Positions 1-9,903 of a stretch of DNA of 64,000 nt are shown here, piece after piece. The stretch lies in contig CAYWTM010000003.1 of assembly GCA_964460185.1 (NCBI GenBank), forward strand, positions 1 through 64,000, read 5' to 3'. Positions within the stretch are counted from its first letter, which is position 1, and every line of letters starts with the position of its first letter. This DNA comes from JAVJPJ01 sp040217295 (lineage in GTDB: Bacteria; Pseudomonadota; Alphaproteobacteria; Rhodobacterales; Rhodobacteraceae). Both the position numbers and the translations under genes were made by a program. A model generated the notes under the pieces. That model made no database searches and was not told where the DNA came from. It was given only the letters and a program-made list of their open reading frames with translations.

Positions 1-763
1 CGCCGCCCATGTCCTTTTTCATCAGCCCCATGGACGCGCCGGGCTTGAGGTTCAGGCCGCCGGTGTCAAAGCAGACACCCTTGCCGACCAGCGTGAGCGT
101 CGGCCCGGTGCTGCCCCATGTCATCTCCAGCAGTCGGGGCGCCCGCGCACCGGCACGGCCCACGGTGTGGATCAGCGGAAAGTTTCGTTTCAACAGATCG
201 TCGCCTTCGGTGGCGGTCACGCTGGCCCCGAATCCCAGGGCCAGTTCGCGGATCGCGGCCTCCAGCGCATCGGGGCCCATATCCTCTGCCGGGGTGTTGA
301 TCAGATCGCGGGTCAACGCCTCTCCGGCCGCGATGTGTTCAAGGCGGGCCGCATCGATACCGTCGGGTGCGACAAGGCGCGCCGCTGCGGCCGGCTGCGG
401 GCGATAGCGATCAAACCGGTAGAGCGACAAGAGATAGCCAAGCGCGATTTCAGCACCATCCTGACCGGCCAATGCCTCGGCCAGCCGGTAGGTCGCAGCC
501 GGCAGTCCGGCGATCGCGGCCCCGATGGCAAAGCGTTTCTTCAGTCTATCGGCAGGTGTACCAGTGCCGATCAGGACCCTGGCAGGTGAGCCTTCGGGGT
601 TGGGCAGGGTGCAGGTCTGCGCGAGCGCGCCGGCAAACCCGTGGTGAAACGCCCAGGCGCGCTGCGTTTCAGGAAGGGCGGCAAGGGCCGCATCGCACCC
701 ATCGGGCGTGATCAATTGGATGTTGATCGCGCCGTCATCGGGCGCGGCAAAGGTAAGCGGCAT
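1..763 (-). CDS. Leucyl aminopeptidase family (M17) protein, C-terminal half cut by window edge
   Basis: Cytosolic two-metal aminopeptidase that removes N-terminal residues from peptides. Translating the minus strand from the ATG at 763 gives an open frame of 254 codons to the window edge. Its last part holds the M17 signature VGKGVCFDTGGLNLKPG followed by MKKDMGG; the Lys and Asp of this signature are a metal ligand and catalytic residues in the family. Upstream it carries the usual NTPAEDMGPDALE segment at the domain junction. The C-terminal metal-binding part (NTDAEGR motif) lies outside the window, so completeness cannot be judged. I see no strong ribosome-binding site before this ATG. 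The gene lies 65 bp downstream of the small gene ending at 829 on the same strand and is probably co-transcribed with it. Confidence 0.9.
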   Translation of the reverse strand, partial: MPLTFAAPDDGAINIQLITPDGCDAALAALPETQRAWAFHHGFAGALAQTCTLPNPEGSPARVLIGTGTPADRLKKRFAIGAAIAGLPAATYRLAEALAGQDGAEIALGYLLSLYRFDRYRPQPAAAARLVAPDGIDAARLEHIAAGEALTRDLINTPAEDMGPDALEAAIRELALGFGASVTATEGDDLLKRNFPLIHTVGRAGARAPRLLEMTWGSTGPTLTLVGKGVCFDTGGLNLKPGASMGLMKKDMGG

Positions 764-828
764 GAAATGAGTACTCGTGCTGATGTCGGTCGCCACAGTA
801 GCGCCCCCCCCTGCCGCTGCAAGTGGGG

Positions 829-1212
829 TCAGCCGGAAATATCCTCAAGATCCCAAACCGCGTGGATCGACCTGTCGCCCACGCGGTCCAGGCGGGCCAG
901 CGTGGCGGACAGCGCGACCTGATCGTCGCTGCGGATGCATTCCAGAACATCGGCGCCGACCCTCGCCAGGGTCGCCATCCCGATCAGCGTCGCATCCCGC
1001 ACCAGGGCACCGACCGCGCGGTCCAGAACAGCCATGTCGCCGCCCTTGCGCAGACGCGCGACCTGCGACAGGCGATTTGACAGCCGGTCGAGCGCGCGCG
1101 CCACTTCATGTTCGGCGCGGACCTCTCCCATGCGGGCGCACAATGCCTCCAACTGGCCGGGGTTAAAGCGCGCAGTCTCCGCCAGTGGCAGTTCGATTAT
1201 GTCTACCAACAT
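829..1212 (-). CDS. Conserved hypothetical protein, helical, 127 aa
   Basis: Not recognised as a named family. The product is about 127 residues, mostly predicted helix, rich in Ala, Leu and Arg, with no membrane segment or signal peptide. The frame stays open about 40 codons further upstream, but I start it at the ATG at 1212 because GGAG sits about 7 bases before it and the extra upstream residues (rich in Trp, Phe and His) look non-coding. It lies directly upstream of the aminopeptidase gene on the same strand, a pairing that suggests one transcript. It is divergent from the carbonic anhydrase gene. Function unknown. Confidence 0.7.
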   Translation of the reverse strand: MLVDIIELPLAETARFNPGQLEALCARMGEVRAEHEVARALDRLSNRLSQVARLRKGGDMAVLDRAVGALVRDATLIGMATLARVGADVLECIRSDDQVALSATLARLDRVGDRSIHAVWDLEDISG

Positions 1213-1361
1213 CTTGTCGCTCCAGATACCGCCCCACCACAGGCGATGGCAAAACTGCTGCCGGGATCTGAAGAAACGATTAGGCCCATGCCAAAAAGCT
1301 GATGCAATTTTTGCCGAATGCGCGCTATTCACCCATATGAGCCAAGGAGCCCTGTCCGACC

Positions 1362-2012
1362 ATGCACCGCGTGAAATCCCTGCCCGACTATCTTCTGAGC
1401 CGATATCAGAATTGGAAGGAACACAGTTTCCCGGTCAGCAAGGATCTGATGCGCAAGCTCGCGATGGAAGGTCAGAACCCCAAGGCGATGATCATTGCCT
1501 GCTGTGACAGCCGTGTTGCGGTGGGGTCCGTCTTTGGCGAAAAGATCGGCGAATTGTTCGTGCACCGCAACATCGCCAACCTCGTGCCGCCCTATACGCC
1601 CGATGGGGAACACCACGGCACGGCGGCGGCGGTGGAGTTCGCCGTCAAGAACCTGAAGGTCAGCCATATCATCGTGATGGGCCATTCGAATTGTGGTGGC
1701 GTGAACGGATGCATCGAGATGTGCACCGGCAAGGCCCCCGATCTTGAACGCGTCGAAAGCTTCATTGGCCGCTGGCTCGATGTCTTGAAACCGGGTTTTG
1801 CGCGGGTTGCGGATATCGCCAGCCCCGAAGATCGCCAGACCGCGCTGGAAAAGGAAGGCATCCAGATCAGTCTGGAAAACCTGTTGAGTTACCCGTTCGT
1901 GGCCGAGGCGGTGAACAGCGGCGCGGTCAGTCTGCATGGATTGTGGACCGATCTGGCCGAAATGGATCTGGAAACATTCGACGGCACGGTGCGCCACTTC
2001 GTGCGCGGCTGA
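1362..2012 (+). CDS. Beta-class carbonic anhydrase
   Basis: Interconverts CO2 and bicarbonate in the cytoplasm. The 216-residue product has the beta-class zinc site: Cys47 in CCDSR (Cys47, Asp49, Arg51) and HSNCGG with His108 and Cys111. The length is normal for the family. The start at 1362 has an AAGGAG about 12 bases upstream. The next gene, 59 bp downstream, encodes an SbtA-type bicarbonate transporter, followed by its PII-like partner, so enzyme and transporter probably form one inorganic-carbon operon. A heterotroph would use this to supply bicarbonate for carboxylases rather than RubisCO; that is inference. Confidence 0.95.
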   Translation: MHRVKSLPDYLLSRYQNWKEHSFPVSKDLMRKLAMEGQNPKAMIIACCDSRVAVGSVFGEKIGELFVHRNIANLVPPYTPDGEHHGTAAAVEFAVKNLKVSHIIVMGHSNCGGVNGCIEMCTGKAPDLERVESFIGRWLDVLKPGFARVADIASPEDRQTALEKEGIQISLENLLSYPFVAEAVNSGAVSLHGLWTDLAEMDLETFDGTVRHFVRG

Positions 2013-2071
2013 GCTTTACCTGCGGGGGCTGGCGCAGTAAGTCGCCGCAACGAACGGGATAAGGACGCGAT

Positions 2072-3052
2072 ATGGAACAGATACTGGCCCTGGCGGTCGA
2101 CAACCTGCTGTCGCCGATCATCCTGTTCTTCGCATTGGGCCTGCTGGCCGCCTTCGCGCGGTCCGATCTGTCGGTGCCCGAAGCCGTCGCCAAGGGGCTG
2201 TCGATCTACCTGCTGTTCGCCATCGGGTTCAAGGGCGGGGCCAGCGTGGCAGATCACGGGATCGACGGGCGGCTGCTCATGTCGCTGGTCGCAGGGGTGA
2301 TCCTGTCGTTCCTGATCCCGATGATTGCCTTTGCCATGCTGCGTTTCATGACCCGGCTCAGCGTGACGGATGCTGCCGCGGTGGCCGGGCATTACGGGTC
2401 GATCTCGATCGTGACCTTCGTGGCGGCAACCTCTGTCGTGTCGTCGGCCGGTCTGCAATCCGAAGGCTACATGGTCGCCGTCGCCGCCGTGATGGAGGCG
2501 CCCGCCATCCTGTCCGCCCTGTGGTTGATCGCGCGCTACGGCAAGGCGGGCGCCCAGATGGAAGAAGGCCTGATCCGAGAGATCCTGTTGAATGGCTCCA
2601 TCGTGTTGCTGGTGGGGTCTTTCCTGATCGGGTGGATCACCGGGGCCGAAGGCATGGCGATGGTATCGCCCCTGATCGTGGCCCCGTTTCAGGGCGTCTT
2701 GTGCCTGTTCTTGCTGGATATGGGTCTTGTTGCCGGTCGTGGCCTGCGCGATGCCCGGTCGGTTCTGACGCCAGCGGTGTTCGTGTTCGGGGTGGTGATG
2801 CCACCTGTCGGAGCAAGCCTCGGCCTGCTGGTCGGTCTGGCGCTTGGCCTGTCAACGGGCGGCGTCGTGCTGTTCATGACGCTGTGCGCCTCGGCTTCGT
2901 ATATCGCGGTGCCTGCGGCGATGCGCGTGGCCCTGCCCGAAGCGAACCCGTCGGTCTATCTCACGCTGTCGCTTGGCGTGACCTTCCCTTTCAACCTGAC
3001 CCTTGGCATCCCGCTATACCTCGCGGTGGCCAGCGCCGTGACCGGAGGCTAA
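2072..3052 (+). CDS. sbtA: Sodium-dependent bicarbonate transporter, SbtA family
   Basis: Inner-membrane transporter of about ten hydrophobic helices arranged as two halves, 326 aa. It contains the SbtA-family stretches IGFKGGASVA (first half), GHYGSISIVTF and MEAPAILSA. In cyanobacteria SbtA imports bicarbonate with sodium. A good ribosome-binding site (AAGGA, 6-base spacer) precedes the ATG. It sits between the carbonic anhydrase gene and an SbtB-like PII gene whose ribosome-binding site overlaps the sbtA stop codon, so transporter and regulator are translationally coupled. Substrate is inferred from family and neighbours; sulfate or another anion cannot be excluded from sequence alone. Confidence 0.85.
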   Translation: MEQILALAVDNLLSPIILFFALGLLAAFARSDLSVPEAVAKGLSIYLLFAIGFKGGASVADHGIDGRLLMSLVAGVILSFLIPMIAFAMLRFMTRLSVTDAAAVAGHYGSISIVTFVAATSVVSSAGLQSEGYMVAVAAVMEAPAILSALWLIARYGKAGAQMEEGLIREILLNGSIVLLVGSFLIGWITGAEGMAMVSPLIVAPFQGVLCLFLLDMGLVAGRGLRDARSVLTPAVFVFGVVMPPVGASLGLLVGLALGLSTGGVVLFMTLCASASYIAVPAAMRVALPEANPSVYLTLSLGVTFPFNLTLGIPLYLAVASAVTGG

Positions 3053-3055
3053 ATC

Positions 3056-3367
3056 ATGCAGACCCACAAGGCCAAACGTGTCGAGATCACCATCGAAGCG
3101 GTGATGGAAAGCCGCCTGACCAATGCGCTGATCAAGGCGGGCGTCACGGGGTTCACCGTGTTGCCGGTTCTGGGCGGGTCCGGGCGGTCGGGCCAGTGGA
3201 GCCGCGAGGGTCAGGTTTCGCGCGCCGGTGGCATGGTCAGCGTCGTGTGCATCATCCGGCCCGAGCGGCTGGATGAAATGCTGGACGCGGCCTTTGCCGT
3301 GGTCGAACGGCATATCGGGGTGGTCACCGTTCTGGATTGCGAGGTTCTCAGGGCCGAGCGTTTCTGA
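3056..3367 (+). CDS. sbtB: PII-like signalling protein, SbtB type
   Basis: A 103-aa protein with a PII-like ferredoxin fold pattern: an opening strand KRVEITIEAV, then VTGFTVLPVLGGSGRSGQW leading into the T-loop, and a second strand pair near VVCIIRPERLDE and GVVTVLDCEVL. SbtB proteins bind adenine nucleotides including cAMP and control SbtA. GGAGG lies 7 bases before the start and overlaps the sbtA stop, which supports coupling. The product ends shortly after the last strand and lacks the C-terminal Cys-pair loop (CGPxGC) of some cyanobacterial SbtB proteins, so redox control through that loop is unlikely here. Confidence 0.85.
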   Translation: MQTHKAKRVEITIEAVMESRLTNALIKAGVTGFTVLPVLGGSGRSGQWSREGQVSRAGGMVSVVCIIRPERLDEMLDAAFAVVERHIGVVTVLDCEVLRAERF

Positions 3368-3430
3368 TCCCAAATCCAAGGTTTTCGTGGTAAGCTCCAT
3401 CCTTGTTGCAAAAACGAGGGAGTAGGTTCC

Positions 3431-3961
3431 ATGCGTCTTTTGCGTCGAATTCTTTTTGGGCTCGTGGTCATCGTGCTGGCCGCTGCCGCCACCTCATACA
3501 TTCTGCCACGCCATGTCATCGTGGAACGCGAGATGGTCATGAACGCCCCACCCGAAGTGATCTTTCAGCACGTCAATTCGCTCCGGGCCTTTTCCGAATG
3601 GTCCCCGTGGGGGGGCCATGACCCGAACATGGTTGTCAATTATTCAGGCCCCGAAACCGGCGTTGGAAACGTGATGGAATGGGTCTCGGATCATCCCAAT
3701 GTGGGCAACGGCCGACAGGAAATCACGGCGTTGGTCGAGAATGAAAGCGTGCGCACCAGCCTGGCCTTCGACGGCATGGGCGCGGCACAGGCATGGTGGA
3801 CGCTGACCCCCGAAGGCGACGCCACCCGCGTGACCTGGGGGCTGGACGCCGACATGGGCAACAGCCCCATCGGCCGATGGATGGGGCTGATGATGGACGG
3901 CTTTGTCGGGGCCGACTACGAACGCGGGCTCGATCAGTTGCGGCAGACCGTCGAAGGGTAG
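3431..3961 (+). CDS. SRPBCC (START/polyketide cyclase-like) domain protein with membrane anchor
   Basis: 176 aa. Residues 5-25 form one hydrophobic segment that could be a signal anchor, followed by an SRPBCC-type domain (VEREMVMNAPPEVIFQHVNS, SLRAFSEWSPW, then a beta-rich region ending in a long C-terminal helix GADYERGLDQLRQTVEG). These domains bind hydrophobic ligands; the ligand is unknown. A GAGGGAG sequence lies upstream of the ATG. It follows the sbtB gene by 63 bp and converges with the DUF4139 gene. No specific role can be assigned. Confidence 0.8.
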   Translation: MRLLRRILFGLVVIVLAAAATSYILPRHVIVEREMVMNAPPEVIFQHVNSLRAFSEWSPWGGHDPNMVVNYSGPETGVGNVMEWVSDHPNVGNGRQEITALVENESVRTSLAFDGMGAAQAWWTLTPEGDATRVTWGLDADMGNSPIGRWMGLMMDGFVGADYERGLDQLRQTVEG

Positions 3962-3997
3962 GCTCGCCGCGCAACAGTGGCGCGCGCGGGCCGATGG

Positions 3998-5656
3998 TCA
4001 GGGCCGCCAGTTCAGGATCTGACCTTCGGGCCAGCTGAATTCGACCTGCATTTCGATCATTTCGGTCTGACCGGGTCCGACCTGCAGATCCCACGCATGA
4101 ACGCCGCGCAGATCGTCGATGTCTCGTTCGGATGGCTGCGGCGACAGCGTCAGGTCAAGTTCGAGGTCCTCTTGTTCCGCAAATGGGGTCGCATACAGAA
4201 CTCGGACGGCCTCGACGGCATCACTGGTATTTTCCACCCCAAAGCCGACCGCGCGGGCCTGCGTGTCGCTGGACACGAATATTCCGCGATCCCCCTCGGC
4301 CAGGGACCGGTCGATCCAGATCAGCTGCAAATGGTCGAGCGGGCCAAAGGCAATCTCGACCTCTTCGCCCTGCGCGATCAGCGGCAGCATGTCTTCGCCG
4401 ACCAGTGATCCGTCGCGGTAGAAACGCGCCGGGCCGGGCAGGATCGTCTCGCCGCTGTCATTTTGGGCCATGGCCACCAGAAAGGCCGTGTCGTCATGCC
4501 GGGGAACGGCGCGGTTTTCCATCTCGGCCTCAAGGGTCAGCGCGTCGAAAGGCAGGGTCGCCGTTCCCGATGGCCCGATGCTGACGGGCGTGGTGTAGTC
4601 ATAGCTGACCGACAGGCCCTGAACCTGCATCTGGGCGCGGAACCCGCTGTCTTCCATGACGATGGCGGGTTCGATCATGCCGGCAGTTTCCGCAAATGCC
4701 TCGGCGTCGCGGGTCAGCAAGCCCGCGACCGGCGATGGTGCGGGGGCCGGTTCGATGATGCGGGCGGCGGATGGTGAAAGGTTCGACGGGGTGCGGTCGC
4801 GCGTCGGGGTCGCGGTGGAAAAGACCATGTCGACCCCCTGCCAGCGCGCGGGACCCGCCGCATGGACATGGATGAACCGGTCCACCGCGACCGCGCCGGT
4901 TTCGCTGTCCAGATGCAATTCGTATCCCGGTTCCCACCCGGCGTTGTAGGTGAGATAGCTCAGCGCCAGATCGGCTTCGATCGGGGCATCGGCCTGAACG
5001 GCCACCTCCATCACGTCGACGGCCTGCGCAAAGGGGCGCAATCGGGCCAGGGCCTCGGTCGCGGCATTCAGCTCTGCCTGGCGGTCCTCAAGCGCGGTTG
5101 CAAGCGCCCGGCGGGCCACGCGGGCGGCCTGCATTTCCGTCTGGACGCGCGCCGTTTCCGCCCCCAGCGTCGCCAGGAATTGCGACACCAGCGCGGGATC
5201 CGCAGGCAGGGCCACGCCGTTTTCGTCCCCCCGCGTCAGCGCGGTCAGATAGGCAAGCTGTACCTCCAGCGCCCGCATCGCGGTATCGGCGAGGGTCAGG
5301 TCGTCCTGTGCGGTTTCGACCGCGTCCCGGGCGCTGTCCACGGCTGCGCGGGCTGCTGCCTGAACAGGGTCATCCAAGGTGCCTTCGCCAATCGTGTATC
5401 CCGTCAGGATCTGCGGCAGGCCAAGCGTCAGGCCATCCGGCCCGACGACCTGCACCAGATCCGCCTGAAGCGCGTCCGGCATCGCGATCAGCACCCGGTG
5501 TTCGCCGGCCGGAATCGTCACGGTCGTGGACCGGGTCACTTCGGCACCCGACGCAAACACGGTCGCGGCCGAGATATCGGCACGGATCAAGATGTCTTCG
5601 GCCAGCGCAGCGGTGCTGGTCAGCAAGAGGGCGGACAGGGAAAGGGCGAAACGCAT
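3998..5656 (-). CDS. DUF4139 family secreted protein (mucoidy-inhibitor MuiA-like)
   Basis: 552 aa with an N-terminal signal peptide (MRFALSLSALLLTSTAALA). The first half (about residues 28-210) matches the DUF4140 pattern, with beta strands followed by a long coiled region rich in Ala, Glu and Arg. The second half is the DUF4139 domain, with the recognisable LSYLTYNAGWEPGYELHLD and a beta-rich tail ending in FSWPEGQ. Such proteins are periplasmic or exported; their biochemical role is not established. AAAGGA precedes the start. The gene converges with the SRPBCC gene, 36 bp away. Confidence 0.85.
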   Translation of the reverse strand: MRFALSLSALLLTSTAALAEDILIRADISAATVFASGAEVTRSTTVTIPAGEHRVLIAMPDALQADLVQVVGPDGLTLGLPQILTGYTIGEGTLDDPVQAAARAAVDSARDAVETAQDDLTLADTAMRALEVQLAYLTALTRGDENGVALPADPALVSQFLATLGAETARVQTEMQAARVARRALATALEDRQAELNAATEALARLRPFAQAVDVMEVAVQADAPIEADLALSYLTYNAGWEPGYELHLDSETGAVAVDRFIHVHAAGPARWQGVDMVFSTATPTRDRTPSNLSPSAARIIEPAPAPSPVAGLLTRDAEAFAETAGMIEPAIVMEDSGFRAQMQVQGLSVSYDYTTPVSIGPSGTATLPFDALTLEAEMENRAVPRHDDTAFLVAMAQNDSGETILPGPARFYRDGSLVGEDMLPLIAQGEEVEIAFGPLDHLQLIWIDRSLAEGDRGIFVSSDTQARAVGFGVENTSDAVEAVRVLYATPFAEQEDLELDLTLSPQPSERDIDDLRGVHAWDLQVGPGQTEMIEMQVEFSWPEGQILNWRP

Positions 5657-5827
5657 GGGTTTATCCTTTGCGAAGAGTTCGGTTGATCAGGTGCCCCACT
5701 GGTGATGGTGCGACAATGCTGGGAATCCCCCGGGTGGGCCACCGTCTTTGCAGGTCTTGAGGCGCAATGAGCGGACTGCCACCGATGACGCAGCGGCAAG
5801 TGCCGCGCGCGCGGCCGTGCGTGCAAC

Positions 5828-5860
5828 AAAAAGGCCCGGAGACGTAACGCCCCCGGGCCG
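5828..5860 (-). terminator. Rho-independent terminator downstream of asd
   Basis: Read on the minus strand, GGCCCGG and CCGGGCC form a perfect 7-bp stem followed directly by TTTTT. It begins 32 bases after the asd stop codon, so it should end the asd transcript. Confidence 0.85.
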
Positions 5861-5891
5861 TGTGATGATGTGTTGGCCGGCGGCCGGGCGA

Positions 5892-6914
<1,023 letters not shown>

Positions 6915-6985
6915 GGTCCTTTTCCTTCGAGGTTGGATGCGCGGCGCTTAGCGCATGCGCGGGGGCAGGGAAAGAGGCGAAAGCC

Positions 6986-7014
6986 TTGACAGATCGCATG
7001 CAAAGGCGCATGTG
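6986..7014 (+). promoter_or_regulatory. Candidate promoter for the DEAD-box helicase gene in the asd-helicase spacer
   Basis: The 304-bp spacer between the asd start and the helicase start (6915-7218) holds no convincing gene. It contains a perfect -35 hexamer TTGACA at 6986-6991, followed after 17 bases by CATGTG, a poor -10. If used, it would give a 5' untranslated leader of about 200 bases, as is common for cold-inducible helicases. The -10 match is weak, so this is only a candidate. Confidence 0.3.
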
Positions 7015-7218
7015 CCCATCAAGTTGCTGCGCTGCCGCGTGAGCAGTCGGTCAAAGACAGACCCGACAGCAACCGATGTTTTCCCCCAGGTCCCCATCAC
7101 GCAGGGTCTGACGATCCCGCCGATCCGCGGCCGGATTGCCCCTTGCTTCGCCCGGCATTTGTGCACGGGCACTGACCATTGGCGCGTGGTAGGCCCATGC
7201 GCCCCGAAAGGTACCACC

Positions 7219-8532
7219 TTGTTTGATTTCGATATGCTCGGCCTCAAGCCGATCCTCTCCAAGACCCTTCAGGCCAACGGCTTCAAGGAACCGACGCCCA
7301 TTCAGAACCAGGCCATTCCCCTGGCGCTGGAAGGTCATGACATCCTGGGCCTCGCCCAGACCGGCACCGGCAAGACGCTCGCCTTTGGCCTGCCCCTGAT
7401 GGAGCATCTGCTGGCCCACCACGGCAAGCCCGAACCCAAGACGGCGCGCGCGCTGATCCTGGCTCCGACGCGCGAGCTGGTGAACCAGATCGCCGACAGC
7501 CTGCGGATGTTCACCCAACAGACCCCTCTCAAGGTCGCAACCGTTGTGGGTGGCCAGTCGATCGGCCGTCAGATCGGCGTTCTGGCGCGCGGAACCGACA
7601 TTCTTGTCGCGACACCGGGCCGACTGATGGACCTGATGGACCGCGGTGCCATCCATTTGCATACCGTGCAGCACCTGGTGCTGGACGAAGCCGACCAGAT
7701 GCTGGACCTCGGCTTTATCCACGCCCTGCGCAAGATCGCTCCAAAGCTGGGCACGCCGCGTCAGACCATGCTGTTTTCGGCCACCATGCCGAAACAGATG
7801 GAAGAACTGTCGCGCGCCTACCTGACCAACCCCAAGCGGGTACAGGTCGCGCCTCCGGGCAAGGCCGCCGACAAGGTGGCCCAGTCGGTGATCTTCGTCG
7901 AGAAATCGGCCAAGCAATCCAAACTGCGCGAAATCCTCAACCGCGACCCCGAAGCGCTGGTGCTGGTCTTTGGCCGCACCAAGCATGGCTGTGAAAAGCT
8001 GATGAAGGGGCTGGTCGATGACGGCTACAACGCCGCCTCGATCCACGGCAACAAAAGCCAGGGCCAGCGGGATCGCGCCATCAAGGCGTTCCGCGATGGA
8101 ACGATCAAGATCCTGGTAGCAACCGATGTGGCGGCGCGCGGCATCGACATTCCCGGCGTCGGTTACGTCATCAATTACGAACTGCCCGACACGCCCGACA
8201 ACTACGTGCACCGCATCGGCCGCACCGCGCGTGCGGGCCGCGAGGGCGAGGCGATCGCCCTTGTCTGCGCGGAAGAAGTCGATCTGCTCAACCAGATCGA
8301 AAAGCTGATGAAAAACGAAATTCCGGTTGTCGGCGGGCACAAGCCCGAGGCTGTCAGCGCGCCCAAACCCGGTCGCCGTGGTCGTGGCGGGAATGCTGGT
8401 GGTGGCGCTGGCGGAGGCGGCAACCGCCGCGCCCAGGGCCAGGGTCGCCCGCAGGGACAAAAGAAACCGCAGGGCGCGCCCGGCGGTCAGGTCAAGCGGC
8501 GGCGTCCGCGCCGGCCCCGCAAGGCCGCGTAA
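7219..8532 (+). CDS. ATP-dependent DEAD-box RNA helicase, RhlE-like
   Basis: Unwinds RNA duplexes in ribosome assembly or mRNA decay. The product has 437 aa. It has the Q motif around FKEPTPIQNQ, Walker A AQTGTGKT (46-53), PTREL, DEAD (156-159), SAT (187-189), and a C-terminal HRIGRTARAG motif VI. The tail is Gly, Arg, Gln and Pro rich and basic, as in RhlE proteins. I choose the TTG at 7219 because AAAGG sits 7 bases upstream and it gives the usual FDxLGL beginning; the next ATG is five codons later with no ribosome-binding site. The frame stays open far upstream, but that part overlaps the leader and looks non-coding. Confidence 0.9.
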   Translation: MFDFDMLGLKPILSKTLQANGFKEPTPIQNQAIPLALEGHDILGLAQTGTGKTLAFGLPLMEHLLAHHGKPEPKTARALILAPTRELVNQIADSLRMFTQQTPLKVATVVGGQSIGRQIGVLARGTDILVATPGRLMDLMDRGAIHLHTVQHLVLDEADQMLDLGFIHALRKIAPKLGTPRQTMLFSATMPKQMEELSRAYLTNPKRVQVAPPGKAADKVAQSVIFVEKSAKQSKLREILNRDPEALVLVFGRTKHGCEKLMKGLVDDGYNAASIHGNKSQGQRDRAIKAFRDGTIKILVATDVAARGIDIPGVGYVINYELPDTPDNYVHRIGRTARAGREGEAIALVCAEEVDLLNQIEKLMKNEIPVVGGHKPEAVSAPKPGRRGRGGNAGGGAGGGGNRRAQGQGRPQGQKKPQGAPGGQVKRRRPRRPRKAA

Positions 8533-8533
8533 G

Positions 8534-9712
8534 CTAGACCTCCGGGGTTTCGCGGGCGAATAGATACACCGCGAGACCAATGAGAATGACCAGCGCCAGC
8601 AGCGCAAACAAGATGCCATAGGCGGCCTCGGCCCCCATGCTGGCGGACAGGGATTGATGAACGGGGCCGGACGTGAATTGCATCACTCCGGCCCCGCCCA
8701 TTCCGAACAGGTTAAGCAACGTCACCCCGCGCCCCGTCAGATGCGCGGGCAGAAAGCTGCGGCCATGCGAAATGACGATCGGGTAGGATGCGCCAAGCAT
8801 CCCGATCAGGGCAAAGATGGCAACAGCGGTCCAAAGGCCCGCAGGCGGCGATACCCATAACCACAAACACAAAAGCGCCACCCCCAGATTGCCGATGAGG
8901 ATCGGCCATTTGCGGCTGCCCAGGATGCGGTCGGCGGGGCCATACAGGAAATTCCCCGCCACCATCGCCAGCCCCATCACCAGCGTGGCGGTTCCGATCT
9001 GTCCAAGGGTCGCGGCATGAAGGTCGGCGATATAGGGGCTGATCCAAAGGCCCCTGATCCCGGCCGCAGGCGCGTAACAGACGAACATCATCGCCGCGAT
9101 GGGCCACAGCTGCCGCATCCACAGCAGGTCCAGCAACGACCCCCTGGCTTCACCCTCCGGTTTGGGCGGGTCCCGCACCAGGATTGCGATGGCGATGCCG
9201 ATCACGACCGTGAAGGCTGCGAAGCCCCCGACCGTTTCGCGCCAGCCAAAGGTTTCCACGGCCCAGGCCAGCGGCGCGGCGGACAGGATATTGCCAAGCG
9301 AACTGACCCCCACCGTCACACCTGCCAGGGTGCCGAAGATCGCGGCCGAAAAGCTGCGCGCGAAGATGTAGTAGGTCGACATCAGAATGGGCGCACACCC
9401 GATCCCGATCAGAATCATGGCCAGCGTCACCATGCCGGGATCTTGCGCCACGGCGAACAAACCGGCCCCGCCCGCCCCGCCACCCAGAAACAGGATCGAC
9501 GCCGTGCGGCGTGGCCCGAACGTATCGAGCGCCCATCCGACGGGCAGTTGCATCAGCGCGAATGCCGCGAACCACATGCCTGAGGCCCGTGCGAGATCCC
9601 CCGTGGTCGCGCCCAGGTCGGCCTCCAGTGCCGGGGCCAGAACCGCAAGAAAGGCGCGGTAGAACTGGCTCAGCATGTAGGCCACCACAAGAAAGGCCAG
9701 TCCGGCACGCAT
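8534..9712 (-). CDS. Major facilitator superfamily transporter
   Basis: 392 aa with about twelve hydrophobic helices. The cytoplasmic loop after helix 2 reads GWALDTFGPRR, a good match to the MFS motif A, and a second DRILGSRKW-like loop appears in the second half. The substrate cannot be told from sequence; the closest general type is the organic-anion/drug MFS group. The stop codon lies one base from the helicase stop, so the two genes converge with no room for a terminator. It is divergent from the iron-binding protein gene. Confidence 0.85.
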   Translation of the reverse strand: MRAGLAFLVVAYMLSQFYRAFLAVLAPALEADLGATTGDLARASGMWFAAFALMQLPVGWALDTFGPRRTASILFLGGGAGGAGLFAVAQDPGMVTLAMILIGIGCAPILMSTYYIFARSFSAAIFGTLAGVTVGVSSLGNILSAAPLAWAVETFGWRETVGGFAAFTVVIGIAIAILVRDPPKPEGEARGSLLDLLWMRQLWPIAAMMFVCYAPAAGIRGLWISPYIADLHAATLGQIGTATLVMGLAMVAGNFLYGPADRILGSRKWPILIGNLGVALLCLWLWVSPPAGLWTAVAIFALIGMLGASYPIVISHGRSFLPAHLTGRGVTLLNLFGMGGAGVMQFTSGPVHQSLSASMGAEAAYGILFALLALVILIGLAVYLFARETPEV

Positions 9713-9853
9713 CTGTCGTGATCCTTCCCTTCCGCGACTGGCGCGACACTGACCCGACCCGGGGGCAGCGGCAAGTCCTCGCGCTTTCCTGATCTTTTTT
9801 GTCGGAAATTATTGACAGCGCCCTGATTATGATTTTCAACAGCAGCATACAAA

Positions 9854-9866
9854 CTGAGTAAATCAG
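9854..9866. promoter_or_regulatory. Inverted repeat upstream of the iron-binding protein gene, candidate iron-responsive operator
   Basis: CTGA-GTAAA-TCAG is a perfect short dyad 37 bases before the ATG of the iron(III)-binding protein gene, in an AT-rich stretch of an otherwise GC-rich region. Rhodobacteraceae iron genes often carry an upstream iron box, so an iron-responsive repressor site is plausible. The match is short and the factor is not identified. Confidence 0.4.
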
Positions 9867-9903
9867 TCAGGTATATGTCAAACACTCGATCACGGAGCCT
9901 TCC

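Noticed and set aside
804..811. Run of eight C between the aminopeptidase gene and its upstream neighbour
   Set aside because: Intergenic and not placed at a clear promoter spacer; the high GC content makes it unremarkable.
9713..9903. Possible CtrA box in the MFS/iron-binding gene spacer
   Set aside because: The AT-rich stretch has no pair of TTAA-like halves spaced by seven bases.
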